Assembly (NCBI RefSeq): GCF_015351595.1
Contig: NZ_JADKPT010000004.1
Span: 62,001-126,000 of the forward strand
Source of the DNA: Flavobacterium sp. LC2016-12
GTDB lineage: Bacteria > Bacteroidota > Bacteroidia > Flavobacteriales > Flavobacteriaceae
Direction of reading: 5' to 3'
DNA length: 64,000 nt
In this document: piece by piece, positions 33,451-41,423 of the stretch
Layout: every line of letters starts with the position of its first letter
Numbering within the stretch: the first letter of the stretch is position 1
The notes under the pieces: generated by a model
The model's input: only the letters and a program-made list of their open reading frames with translations
Database searches by the model: none
Told to the model about the DNA's origin: nothing
Translations under genes and position numbers: made by a program

Positions 33451-34365
33451 ATGGCAAATCATCAACCTTTGCGTATTAAAACGATCAGCGAATTTCATCA
33501 ATTTAGAGATTTGCCTAAACCGGAACATCCTTTAGTGAGCGTTTATAATTTTGAAGATCTTAAATATCTTAATGAAGACGAACCTAAGAGTTTAATGCTT
33601 GATTTTTATTCTATTGCGCTTAAAAGAAATTCTAATGCCAAAATGAAATATGGCCAGCAGGAATATGATTTTAACGAAGGTGTTTTGATGTTTATATCGC
33701 CTGGTCAGGTTTTTTCTATTGAAGGTAATTCCGAATTACAACATACAGGATGGTCATTATTGATCCATCCTGATTTTTTGTGGAATACTTCTCTCGCAAA
33801 GAAAATCAAGCAGTATGAATATTTTGGTTACGCCGTTCATGAAGCGCTGCATCTTTCTGAAAAGGAAGAAAATATGCTAATAGGCATTATCAAAAATATT
33901 CGTCAGGAATATCAGTCTAATATTGATAAATTCAGTCAGGACGTGATTATTGCCCAAATTGAATTGTTCCTTACCTATGCGGAACGTTTTTATAACCGCC
34001 AGTTTATTACAAGAAAAATAAACAATCATCAGATTCTGGAACGCTTAGAAAAAGTATTGGAAGATTACTTTACTGATGATTCGCTCGTAAAAAAGGGATT
34101 ACCTACCGTACATTATATTGCCGAAAATCTAAATGTTTCTCCTAATTATTTAAGTGGATTATTAAAGCTCCATACAGGTCAAAGTACGCAACAACATATT
34201 CACAATAAATTGATTGAAAAGGCAAAGGAAAAACTTTCGACTACTGATTTATCCGTTAGTGAAATTGCCTTTGAATTGGGTTTTGAGCATCAACAATCTT
34301 TTAGTAAGTTATTCAAAACCAAAACTAATTTTTCACCTTTGGAATTTAGACAGTCATTTAATTGA
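33451..34365 (+). CDS. AraC-family transcriptional regulator
   Basis: The 304-residue protein has an N-terminal cupin-like sensing domain (residues ~20-170, including FISPGQVFSIEG) and a C-terminal pair of AraC helix-turn-helix motifs: VHYIAENLNVSPNYLSGLLK and LSVSEIAFELGFEHQQSFSK, ending SPLEFRQ. It lies 12 bases after the NmrA-like gene and likely regulates it. Ligand not predictable. Confidence 0.92.
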   Translation: MANHQPLRIKTISEFHQFRDLPKPEHPLVSVYNFEDLKYLNEDEPKSLMLDFYSIALKRNSNAKMKYGQQEYDFNEGVLMFISPGQVFSIEGNSELQHTGWSLLIHPDFLWNTSLAKKIKQYEYFGYAVHEALHLSEKEENMLIGIIKNIRQEYQSNIDKFSQDVIIAQIELFLTYAERFYNRQFITRKINNHQILERLEKVLEDYFTDDSLVKKGLPTVHYIAENLNVSPNYLSGLLKLHTGQSTQQHIHNKLIEKAKEKLSTTDLSVSEIAFELGFEHQQSFSKLFKTKTNFSPLEFRQSFN

Positions 34366-34376
34366 AAATAGAATAA

Positions 34377-34394
34377 TGCAATTGCTTTATTGCA
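34377..34394. promoter_or_regulatory. TGCAAT-ATTGCA inverted repeat
   Basis: TGCAAT, six bases, ATTGCA, followed downstream by two further TGCAACT direct repeats (34391 and about 34420), all between the AraC gene and the membrane protein gene. Candidate operator for a winged-helix regulator; weak evidence. Confidence 0.35.
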
Positions 34395-34439
34395 ACTCTA
34401 ATATTTTTCATAAATTAGTGCAACTAAAAACCAAAATTT

Positions 34440-34853
34440 ATGAACCCTATTTTAAAGAATACTTTGGCCGTTATTGCCGGCCTTATTGTTGGAAGCATTG
34501 TTAACATGAGTATTATTTTAATGAGCGGTTCTATTATTCCGCCTCCAGACGGAGCCGATAACACCACTATGGAAGGTTTGCAAAAAACGATGCATTTATT
34601 TGAACCAAAACATTTTCTTTTTCCATTTTTGGCGCACGCTATCGGAACATTTTCCGGAGCGCTAACAACGTCCTTAATCGCATTTAATCACAGAACGAAA
34701 CTCGGTTTAATTATTGGAGCTTTCTTTTTGCTTGGCGGTATTGTAAGCGTTTGTTCTCTGCCTTCGCCAATGTGGTTTACGGTTGTAGATTTAGTTTTTG
34801 CCTATATCCCAATGGCTTATTTGGCAATTAAGGTTGTCAAAAGAAGAGTTTAG
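34440..34853 (+). CDS. Small four-helix membrane protein
   Basis: The 137-residue protein has four hydrophobic segments (about residues 8-30, 58-80, 85-107 and 112-130) with GLIVGSIVNMSI and PFLAHAIGTFSGAL as conserved-looking blocks. I recognise it only as a type of uncharacterised Bacteroidota membrane protein. The ArsR-like fragment gene starts 26 bases downstream, so they may once have formed a regulator-plus-target unit. Confidence 0.65.
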   Translation: MNPILKNTLAVIAGLIVGSIVNMSIILMSGSIIPPPDGADNTTMEGLQKTMHLFEPKHFLFPFLAHAIGTFSGALTTSLIAFNHRTKLGLIIGAFFLLGGIVSVCSLPSPMWFTVVDLVFAYIPMAYLAIKVVKRRV

Positions 34854-34879
34854 AAAATGTTATTCTAAAAAAACATCAA

Positions 34880-35095
34880 ATGAGCGGGAAATCAACTTCT
34901 ATGAAACCAGCAAAAATGTGTTACAGTCATATTGGTGGAAAACTCGGTCAATTGCTTGCAGAAACCTTTGCCGATAAAGGCTGGATTGTTAAAAATAAAC
35001 CCGCTGATAAACATTTTCATATTACCGAATTAGGTCAAAAAGAATTTAAAAAATTGGGTATTGACACTTCTCAAATCAAATCAGAAGATTTATAA
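34880..35095 (+). pseudogene. C-terminal remnant of an ArsR-type winged-helix regulator
   Basis: The 71-residue frame corresponds to the C-terminal part of a class of ArsR-like regulators: KMCYSHIGGKLGQLLAETF, then HFHITELGQKEFKKLGID. In full-length relatives, of more than 200 residues as I recall, this follows the DNA-binding winged helix. No such domain is present upstream: the previous gene is a membrane protein. So this is either a 5'-deleted gene or a stand-alone ligand domain that happens to keep an ATG. Confidence 0.6.
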
Positions 35096-35176
35096 AAAAC
35101 TTCCTTTCTGTGGCTTTATTTCCTTGAAAACATACTTCTAAATTTCATAACTTAGTTTGTTTTTAATTTTAGAGTC

Positions 35177-35545
35177 ATGACTAAGAAATATATTGCTCAG
35201 GAATTTTTAAAACTCGCTGCAAATGGGCATTCACATGAAGCTTTCCGGCTTTATATAGGCGAGAATTTTAAGCATCATAATGCTTATTTTAAAGGCGATG
35301 CCAATACTTTGATGATAGCAATGGAAGAATCTTCCAGAAAAAATCCGAATAAGACTTTCAAAATTCATCATGCTTTGAGAGATGGCGATTTGGTTGCGGT
35401 ACACTCCTGTGTTAAACAAAATTCGGCTGACTTAGGCACAGCCGTTGTGCATATTTTTAGATTTGAAGCAGACAAAATAGTAGAACTTTGGGATTTAGGA
35501 CAACCGATTCCAAAAGAAACAATTAACGAAAACGGAATGTTCTAG
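35177..35545 (+). CDS. SnoaL/NTF2-like protein
   Basis: The 122-residue protein has the cone-shaped NTF2-like fold signature of SnoaL-type proteins: FLKLAANGHSHEAFRLYIGENFKHHN, FKIHHALRDGDLVAVHSCVK and VHIFRFEADKIVELWDLGQPIP. Relatives are uncharacterised or act as isomerases/hydrolases. Monocistronic; followed by a repeat-rich gap. Confidence 0.8.
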   Translation: MTKKYIAQEFLKLAANGHSHEAFRLYIGENFKHHNAYFKGDANTLMIAMEESSRKNPNKTFKIHHALRDGDLVAVHSCVKQNSADLGTAVVHIFRFEADKIVELWDLGQPIPKETINENGMF

Positions 35546-35632
35546 AAAAGAGTTTTCAGTTTACAGTCGCAGTTTACAGTTGCTGCAACTGAAAATTATG
35601 ACTGCGACTGCGACTGAACAACCTGAAGCCTG

Positions 35633-35688
35633 AAACAAACAAACAAACAAACAAACAAACAAACAAACAAACAAACAAACAAACAAAC
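35633..35688. repeat. Tetranucleotide microsatellite, 14 x AAAC
   Basis: Fourteen uninterrupted AAAC units end 20 bases before the ATG of a serine-hydrolase gene. Perfect tetranucleotide tracts of this length are prone to slipped-strand changes. The preceding 85 bases also hold short repeats (CAGTTTACAGT, GACTGCGACTGCGACTG). Confidence 0.97.
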
Positions 35689-35708
35689 TAAAAAACAAAA
35701 CCCTCTTA

Positions 35709-36758
35709 ATGAACGCTATTACCCGATTCTTCCCTCTGCTTTCTATCGTTTTTCTATTTTCTAACTGTAATTCTTTCGCCCAAAAAAAGGATAATTATGC
35801 TGCCAAAATAGACAGCTTAATCAAAGTTGCCGATCCTAAATTTAATGGCGTAGTTCTGATCGCTCAAAACGGAAAAACGTTATACAATAAAGCTTATGGT
35901 TTTGAAAATTTCGAAACTAAAAAACCTTTACAATTAGACAGCCAGTTTGAAATCATGTCTAACACGAGACAGATAACAGCGGTTTTAATCTTAAAAGAAG
36001 TTGAGAAAGGACTAATTGATTTACAGACACCGATCAAAAAGTATTTGCCAGAACTGAAGCAAACCTGGGCAGATTCTGTGACTGTTCATCAATTATTGAA
36101 TCACACGCATGGAATAATTGACTTAGAAAAGCCGCTTTTATTTAAACCGGGAACTGAATTTAAATACGGAAATTTAGGATATAGTTTATTAGGGAAAATA
36201 ATTGAAGCTACTTCCAAAAAAAGTTACTCAGAAGTAGCAAATGCGTTTTTTAAAGAATTAAAAATGAAAAATACTTTTTGCTATTCTAAAGATAAAATGA
36301 AGGATGTCGTTTCGGGTTACATTAATACAAATAACAAATTCGAACGAGTAGAAAAAACAATGATTACAACCGAAAGTATAGCTTCAAACGGTATTATTTC
36401 AACCGTTGGCGATTTGGCAATTTGGAATCAAAATTTACATAAAGGAAAATTGCTAAAGCCAGAAAGCTACCAATTAATGTTTCAATACGATATAACTGCA
36501 CAACACGGCTTTTTTGGAAAAGAAAAAGAAGGTTATGGTTTAGGCATTAGAATTATTGAAAAAGATGTTATAAAATATGTTGGGCATACCGGTTTAGGAG
36601 ATAGCTTTTCTTCGGTTAATGTATATATTCCCAAAAGTGATTTAAGTATGATTGTATTGGAAAATCAATCTAATGCTGATATGGATTTATTTTATGCGAC
36701 CGAAATTAAAATCCGAAGCATTCTTTTTAAAAGCGATTTAGTTCATCCAAAAAAATAA
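35709..36758 (+). CDS. Beta-lactamase/PBP-like serine hydrolase with altered SxxK motif
   Basis: The 349-residue secreted protein (signal peptide to about residue 24, with NCNSFAQ) has the class C beta-lactamase-like fold: VVLIAQNGKTLYNKAYGF, LLNHTHGI, YGNLGYSLLGKIIE (the Tyr-x-Asn motif) and YVGHTGLGDSFSS (the HTG motif). The usual nucleophile motif SVTK reads SNTR (Ser84-Arg87; codon AGA at 35967), so the catalytic lysine is replaced by arginine. It may be inactive or altered. The upstream AAAC tract may change its expression. Confidence 0.85.
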   Translation: MNAITRFFPLLSIVFLFSNCNSFAQKKDNYAAKIDSLIKVADPKFNGVVLIAQNGKTLYNKAYGFENFETKKPLQLDSQFEIMSNTRQITAVLILKEVEKGLIDLQTPIKKYLPELKQTWADSVTVHQLLNHTHGIIDLEKPLLFKPGTEFKYGNLGYSLLGKIIEATSKKSYSEVANAFFKELKMKNTFCYSKDKMKDVVSGYINTNNKFERVEKTMITTESIASNGIISTVGDLAIWNQNLHKGKLLKPESYQLMFQYDITAQHGFFGKEKEGYGLGIRIIEKDVIKYVGHTGLGDSFSSVNVYIPKSDLSMIVLENQSNADMDLFYATEIKIRSILFKSDLVHPKK

Positions 36759-36761
36759 ATC

Positions 36762-37187
36762 ATGGCAAAAAATAAAACGACAGAAACAGAAACCAGTGTT
36801 ATAGATTTTATAAACACTTTTGTAGACGATGAAACAAAAAGAAATGATTCTTTTCAGCTTATTAAAATAATGCAAAGCGTAACGGGTTTTGAACCTAAAA
36901 TGTGGGGACCAAGCATTATTGGTTTTGGAAGTTATCATTACAAATATGCCAGCGGGCACGAGGGCGATGCACCTCTTGCAGGGTTCTCTCCGAGAAAAGC
37001 CGCTATTTCCCTATACGTTTATTTATCTCCCGAAAATAGAGAAGATTTACTTTCGAAATTAGGAAAACATAGAGCTGCGAAAGGTTGTATTTACATCAAA
37101 AAAATAAGTGATATTAATGTCGAAATTCTCAAAGAAATGACTTCGGCTTCAGTTGAATATTTGCTAAAATTATATCCTTCTAAATAA
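36762..37187 (+). CDS. DUF1801 domain protein
   Basis: The 141-residue protein has the DUF1801 blocks SVIDFINTFVDDETKRND, FEPKMWGPSIIGFGSYHYKY, GFSPRKAAISLYVY and CIYIKKISDIN. It starts 3 bases after the serine-hydrolase stop, so it is probably co-transcribed with it and would share any repeat-driven expression change. Function unknown. Confidence 0.82.
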   Translation: MAKNKTTETETSVIDFINTFVDDETKRNDSFQLIKIMQSVTGFEPKMWGPSIIGFGSYHYKYASGHEGDAPLAGFSPRKAAISLYVYLSPENREDLLSKLGKHRAAKGCIYIKKISDINVEILKEMTSASVEYLLKLYPSK

Positions 37188-37202
37188 TCTTTACGAAACT
37201 TA

Positions 37203-37460
37203 ATGAATAAAATATTTTCAGATAATAGTTCTCAGCAAGAAAATGACACATTTATATTAGAATCTATATTCTTTTTAATTTTTATAACGCTTATTTTATT
37301 TTGCATTTATAATCATAAAAACGTTCGTAAATATTTCGTTGAAAATTTTCCTGTTACTGAATTACGAAGTCATCGATTATATTTGGGATTGACTATGTTA
37401 ACAATAATGGGTATCAAATTATCCTATGATTTTATATTAAAAGTTTGTTCTCAATTATAA
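37203..37460 (+). CDS. Small two-helix membrane protein, unknown
   Basis: The 85-residue frame encodes two hydrophobic helices (about residues 18-38 and 58-76) joined by a basic segment. I do not recognise it. It lies 15 bases after the DUF1801 gene and 13 bases before the next gene on the same strand, which supports a real gene in a four-gene operon. Confidence 0.5.
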   Translation: MNKIFSDNSSQQENDTFILESIFFLIFITLILFCIYNHKNVRKYFVENFPVTELRSHRLYLGLTMLTIMGIKLSYDFILKVCSQL

Positions 37461-37473
37461 TAAATAAAAAAAC

Positions 37474-38571
37474 ATGATCCTTACCATAACACTTCTTTTA
37501 CTAGCCGTTATATTTTATTTTTTATTCCATCCTAGATTTGGAAAACAACCTTCTGGCGATAGACTGTCCTTAATACAAAAATCACCTCAATACAAAAATG
37601 GAAAATTCGAAAACGAAAGTTTTACTCCGGAACTTGCAGAAGGTTATGGCTATTATGATGTTTTAACTGAATTTTTATTCAAAAAGGTTGACCGAAAAAT
37701 CCCAACCGATCTTATTCCTTCCGTAAAAACCAATTTAAAAGAATTGCCTTTAAATCAGGATGTTTTAGTTTGGTTTGGGCATTCCTCTTATTTCATTCAA
37801 TTAGAAGGAAAACGCTTTTTAATAGATCCTGTTTTCAGCGGGAACGCCTCTCCTATTTACGGCACTACAAAGGCTTTTAAAGGAACTGATATTTATACCT
37901 ACGATGATATTCCGGAAATTGATTACCTGCTAATCACACATGACCATTATGATCATTTAGATTATAAAACCATTATGGAACTCAAACCAAAAATAAAAAA
38001 GGTAATCACGGCGCTTGGCGTTGGTTCGCATTTTGAATTTTGGGGATTTCCTGTAGAAAATGTTATAGAAAAAGACTGGCATGAAAAAATAGAATTAGAT
38101 GAGAATTTGACAATTTATACCGCTCCTTCAAGACATTTTTCTGGCAGAAGTATCAAGCGCTGCAATACACTTTGGACTTCCTTTATTTTAGAAACGAAAA
38201 ATTTCAAAATGTATTTGGGCGGAGATAGTGGTTATGATTCTCACTATGAAATAATTGGCAACAAATACGGTCCTTTTGATATTGCGCTTATCGACAATGG
38301 ACAATATAATCCGGCATGGAAATACATTCACAATTTACCGGAAGATGGAATAAAAGCGATGAAAGACTTAAAGGCAAAAAGAGTATTTCCGGTACATAAT
38401 TCCAAATTCCCTTTAGCTCTTCATTCCTGGGATGAACCTCTGATTAAAGTAACCGAATTGAATGCCAATTCAGAAAATCCTATTCCGTTGATTACACCAA
38501 AGATTGGAGAATTAGTGGAGTTGAAAAACGAAAATCAAGTGTTTCAACAATGGTGGAAAGGAGTGAAATAA
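37474..38571 (+). CDS. Membrane-anchored metallo-beta-lactamase-fold hydrolase
   Basis: The 365-residue protein has an N-terminal membrane anchor (residues 2-19) and a UlaG/NAPE-PLD-type metallo-hydrolase domain: WFGHSSYFIQLEGKRFLIDP, the zinc motif THDHYDHLD (155-163), APSRHFSGR, YLGGDSGYDSHY and PVHNSKF. The GGDSGYDSH and RHFSGR blocks fit the NAPE-phospholipase-D-like branch, which acts on lipid phosphodiesters in animals; the bacterial substrate is unknown. Last gene of the run starting at 35709. Confidence 0.85.
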   Translation: MILTITLLLLAVIFYFLFHPRFGKQPSGDRLSLIQKSPQYKNGKFENESFTPELAEGYGYYDVLTEFLFKKVDRKIPTDLIPSVKTNLKELPLNQDVLVWFGHSSYFIQLEGKRFLIDPVFSGNASPIYGTTKAFKGTDIYTYDDIPEIDYLLITHDHYDHLDYKTIMELKPKIKKVITALGVGSHFEFWGFPVENVIEKDWHEKIELDENLTIYTAPSRHFSGRSIKRCNTLWTSFILETKNFKMYLGGDSGYDSHYEIIGNKYGPFDIALIDNGQYNPAWKYIHNLPEDGIKAMKDLKAKRVFPVHNSKFPLALHSWDEPLIKVTELNANSENPIPLITPKIGELVELKNENQVFQQWWKGVK

Positions 38572-38613
38572 ATTTTAGATTGCAGATTTTAGATTGATGC
38601 GGAAACATCATGT

Positions 38614-38714
38614 TTGTCATTCCCAGGAACGAGGAATCTCCGCAAGTAGCTCGTCAAAGATTGTCGATTTTGATTGTAGAGTTACTTGCGGAGATTCCTC
38701 GTTCGGAATGACAA
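38614..38714. repeat. Dispersed palindromic element (GTCATTCC type)
   Basis: TTGTCATTCC...ACGAGGAATCTCCGCAAGTAGCTC (38614-38652) is inverted at 38679-38714 with one 3-base indel and one mismatch, making a ~100-base hairpin. A second, more degenerate copy is at 39951-40052. I recall this GTCATTCC/GAGGAATC element as common in Bacteroidota genomes. It ends 3 bases before the first possible ATG of the lactonase gene. Confidence 0.85.
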
Positions 38715-38717
38715 GAA

Positions 38718-39917
38718 ATGAGAATGAAATTATTTATACATCCTATTCTCAATGAAATTACACAATTATTAAAACTTGAAACTAAAAAAACATTGAAACT
38801 AAAAATCAACCTTGTAGTCATTGCCTTTCTGGTAACTTTAAATCTGTTTTCTCAAAATACGTATGTGTTTTTAGGAAGCTACAATAAAGACAAAAATGCC
38901 GAATCAATTCAGATCTATCAATTAGATACTCTAAAAGGTAAACTAACCAAAGTAACTTCTGCAAAAAATGTCATAAATCCGTCTTACTTAACCATTTCTC
39001 CAAACGGAAAATATGTTTATGCCTGTACAGAAACCAAAACACCAAATGATGGAAATGTCAGCAGTTTTGAATTTAATACCGAAAATAAAACACTGACCTT
39101 TTTAAACAAACAGAAAAGCGGCGGCGAAAATCCGGTTTATGTTTCTGTTCATAAAAGTGGAAAATGGTTGGTTAATGCCAATTATACAGAAGGAAGCGTT
39201 TCTGTTCATCCTTTACTAGAAAACGGAAAAATAGATTCGCTTGCGCAGAATTTTCAATATGCAGACGGCAGTGTTCATAAGGAAAGACAAACGAGATCAC
39301 ATGTGCATTCAGCTGTTTTTTCTCCTCAAAATGATTACTTGTTTTTACCCGATTTAGGTGCAGATAAAATACGTTGTTATCGTTTTGATGAAACGGTGAA
39401 ACAACCTTTAGTTGAAACCAATTTTCCTTTTATAAAAACAGATTTAGAAGCCGGGCCAAGACATTTTACTTTTCATCCGAATCAGAAATTTGGTTATTGC
39501 ATCGAAGAAATGGCTGGTGCGATTAGTGTGTATCGATACTATAATGGAACGTTGAGTAAAATCCAAAGAATCAACACACATCCTGATAAAGTCACAGAAG
39601 GTTTTGAAAGTTCAGACATTCATATTTCGCCTGATGGAAAATTTCTTTATGCTACAAACCGTGGAAAAGAAAACAACATCGCTATTTTCTCTATTGATGA
39701 AAATGGTATTTTGAAAAACATTGGATATCAATCCACTTTAGGAAAACATCCAAGAATTTTTGCTCTTGATGAAAGCGGAAAATTCCTTATTGCCAGCAAT
39801 GTTATATCTGGAAATGTGGTGGTTTTTAAAAGAAATGAAAAAACAGGATTGCTAAAGAAAACAGGAAACGAAATTAAAATGGAAAATGTTTCTTGTGTTC
39901 AGGTTAGAAGAATATAA
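38718..39917 (+). CDS. Secreted lactonase-family seven-bladed propeller
   Basis: The 399-residue frame encodes a 6-phosphogluconolactonase/YbhE-type beta-propeller: VFLGSYNKDKNAESIQIYQL, YLTISPNGKYVYAC, GGENPVYVSVHKSGKWL, HVHSAVFSPQNDYLFLPDLG, GPRHFTFHPN and SDIHISPDGKFLYATNRG. These act on sugar lactones or related compounds. The signal peptide KLKINLVVIAFLVTLNLFSQ begins only at residue 26; a TTG at 38793 would start exactly there, so the true start may be that TTG rather than the ATG at 38718, which abuts a palindromic element. Confidence 0.83.
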   Translation: MRMKLFIHPILNEITQLLKLETKKTLKLKINLVVIAFLVTLNLFSQNTYVFLGSYNKDKNAESIQIYQLDTLKGKLTKVTSAKNVINPSYLTISPNGKYVYACTETKTPNDGNVSSFEFNTENKTLTFLNKQKSGGENPVYVSVHKSGKWLVNANYTEGSVSVHPLLENGKIDSLAQNFQYADGSVHKERQTRSHVHSAVFSPQNDYLFLPDLGADKIRCYRFDETVKQPLVETNFPFIKTDLEAGPRHFTFHPNQKFGYCIEEMAGAISVYRYYNGTLSKIQRINTHPDKVTEGFESSDIHISPDGKFLYATNRGKENNIAIFSIDENGILKNIGYQSTLGKHPRIFALDESGKFLIASNVISGNVVVFKRNEKTGLLKKTGNEIKMENVSCVQVRRI

Positions 39918-39950
39918 ATAATTGCCCACGGATATAAGTATTTATTTTTT

Positions 39951-40052
39951 TGTCATTCCGAGGCACGAGGAATCCCCGCAAGTAACTCCTCATAGAAAGG
40001 CGGACAATCTTTGTAGAGTTACTAGTGTGATCCTTCCTCTGTCAGGATGACA
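39951..40052. repeat. Dispersed palindromic element, second copy
   Basis: TGTCATTCCGAGG-ACGAGGAATCCCCGCAAGTAACTC on the left and GAGTTACTAGTGTGATCC...GGATGACA on the right; degenerate inverted repeat of the same family as 38614-38714, so the two copies flank the lactonase gene. Confidence 0.8.
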
Positions 40053-40095
40053 AACCATGACGTGAATCGGTGGCAAAAAATAAAAACAATAAAAA

Positions 40096-40620
40096 ATGAA
40101 ATCAGAAATTAATTTACAACCAGAAATTTTAGAAGACGATATTACCAAATTAGTTCCATTGAAGGAAACCGATTTTGATGCTTTATTTGAAATTGCTTCT
40201 GATCCTTTGCTTTGGGAACAACATCCAATAAAAGACCGTTATAAAAAAGAAGTTTTTCAGACGTTCTTTGATGGAGCCTTGAATTCTAAAGGCGGCTTAT
40301 TAATTCTGGATGCGCTCACTAATGAGGCAATTGGTACTACCCGATTCTATGATTACAAACCGGAAAATTCAAGTATTGCGATTGGTTACACTTTTATTGG
40401 TCGAAAATATTGGGGTGGTCCTTATAATAAATCGAACAAAAAACTATTGATTGATTACGCTTTTCAAAATGTAGATTCGGTATTTTTCCACATTGGAGCT
40501 GAAAATTTCCGTTCTCAAAAAGCAGTTTTAAAATTGGGTGCAACAAAAGTAAACGAGATGAATTTTCCTCCGACTCCCGATGGTATTCTGCATTATGAAT
40601 ATGAATTGGTAAAAGGTTAA
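40096..40620 (+). CDS. GNAT-family N-acetyltransferase
   Basis: The 174-residue protein has the RimJ/RimL-like GNAT pattern: KLVPLKETDFDALFEIASDPLLWEQHP, EAIGTTRFYDYKPENSSIAIGYTFIGRKYWG, and HIGAENFRSQKAVLKLGA with the acetyl-CoA binding loop at GGPYNKSNKKLL. The acceptor is unknown. Monocistronic. Confidence 0.87.
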   Translation: MKSEINLQPEILEDDITKLVPLKETDFDALFEIASDPLLWEQHPIKDRYKKEVFQTFFDGALNSKGGLLILDALTNEAIGTTRFYDYKPENSSIAIGYTFIGRKYWGGPYNKSNKKLLIDYAFQNVDSVFFHIGAENFRSQKAVLKLGATKVNEMNFPPTPDGILHYEYELVKG

Positions 40621-40721
40621 ATGTTAGATGTTAGATGTTAGATACTCGTTAGTAGCAATAAATTAAATCTCTTACAAACTTTACTTTTTAATTTTTACTT
40701 TTCACAATTAACAATTAACAC

Positions 40722-41303
40722 ATGAAAAGAATAACTGTCTTCTGCGGTTCAAGTTTTGGAACCGAATCCATTTATACAGAGCAAGCCACATTACTTGGCG
40801 AAACATTTGCAAAAGAAAACATAGAACTCGTTTACGGCGGTGCAAAAGTAGGCTTGATGGGCGCAGTAGCCGATGGAGTTTTAAATAATGGAGGAAAAGC
40901 AATTGGCGTCCTTCCAAACTTTTTACGATCAAAAGAAATTGCGCATCTCGGTTTAACCGAATTAATTTTGGTAGAAAGCATGCACGAAAGAAAAACCAAA
41001 ATGAATGATTTATGTGATGGCGTGATTGCGCTTCCGGGTGGTTTTGGCACACTGGAAGAACTTTTTGAAATGATAACCTGGGCACAATTGGGACTTCATA
41101 AAAAACCAATCGCTATTCTAAACATAAATGGCTTTTATGATTCTTTGATTGAGCTAACCAAAACTATGGTTGAAAAAGGTTTATTAAAAGAAGTGAATCA
41201 AAAAATGCTTCTGGTAAGTGATACTATTCCCGATTTATTACATCAAATGAGAAATTATACACCCCCTACAGTTGGAAAATGGATTGATAAAGACAAAATG
41301 TAA
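40722..41303 (+). CDS. LOG-family nucleotide 5'-monophosphate phosphoribohydrolase-like protein
   Basis: The 193-residue protein is a TIGR00730/LOG-family Rossmann protein: CGSSFG, YGGAKVGLMGAVADGVL, MHERK and the signature PGGFGTLEE (105-113). Members hydrolyse cytokinin-type or plain nucleoside monophosphates to base and ribose 5-phosphate. The upstream region ends with AATTAACAATTAACAC, a relative of the heptamer tract after this gene. Confidence 0.9.
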   Translation: MKRITVFCGSSFGTESIYTEQATLLGETFAKENIELVYGGAKVGLMGAVADGVLNNGGKAIGVLPNFLRSKEIAHLGLTELILVESMHERKTKMNDLCDGVIALPGGFGTLEELFEMITWAQLGLHKKPIAILNINGFYDSLIELTKTMVEKGLLKEVNQKMLLVSDTIPDLLHQMRNYTPPTVGKWIDKDKM

Positions 41304-41345
41304 AGTATTATTATTAAATTAGTTACCCAAAAAATTACATCAAGT

Positions 41346-41417
41346 TTCACAATTCACAATTCACAATTCACAATTCACAATTCACAATTCACAATTCACA
41401 ATTCACAATTCACAATT
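41346..41417. repeat. Heptanucleotide tandem repeat, about 10 x TTCACAA
   Basis: Ten uninterrupted copies of a 7-base unit, ending 6 bases before the ATG of the SRPBCC gene at 41424. Related fragments occur at 24093-24138 and just before 40722. The period of 7 and the position make length changes likely to alter the leader or promoter spacing. Confidence 0.97.
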
Positions 41418-41423
41418 AAAAAA

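Noticed and set aside
35633..35688. Possible CRISPR or origin repeat
   Set aside because: Pure AAAC units, no spacers, no DnaA boxes; a microsatellite.
41346..41417. Possible CRISPR array
   Set aside because: Unit is 7 bases with no spacers; it is a simple tandem repeat.
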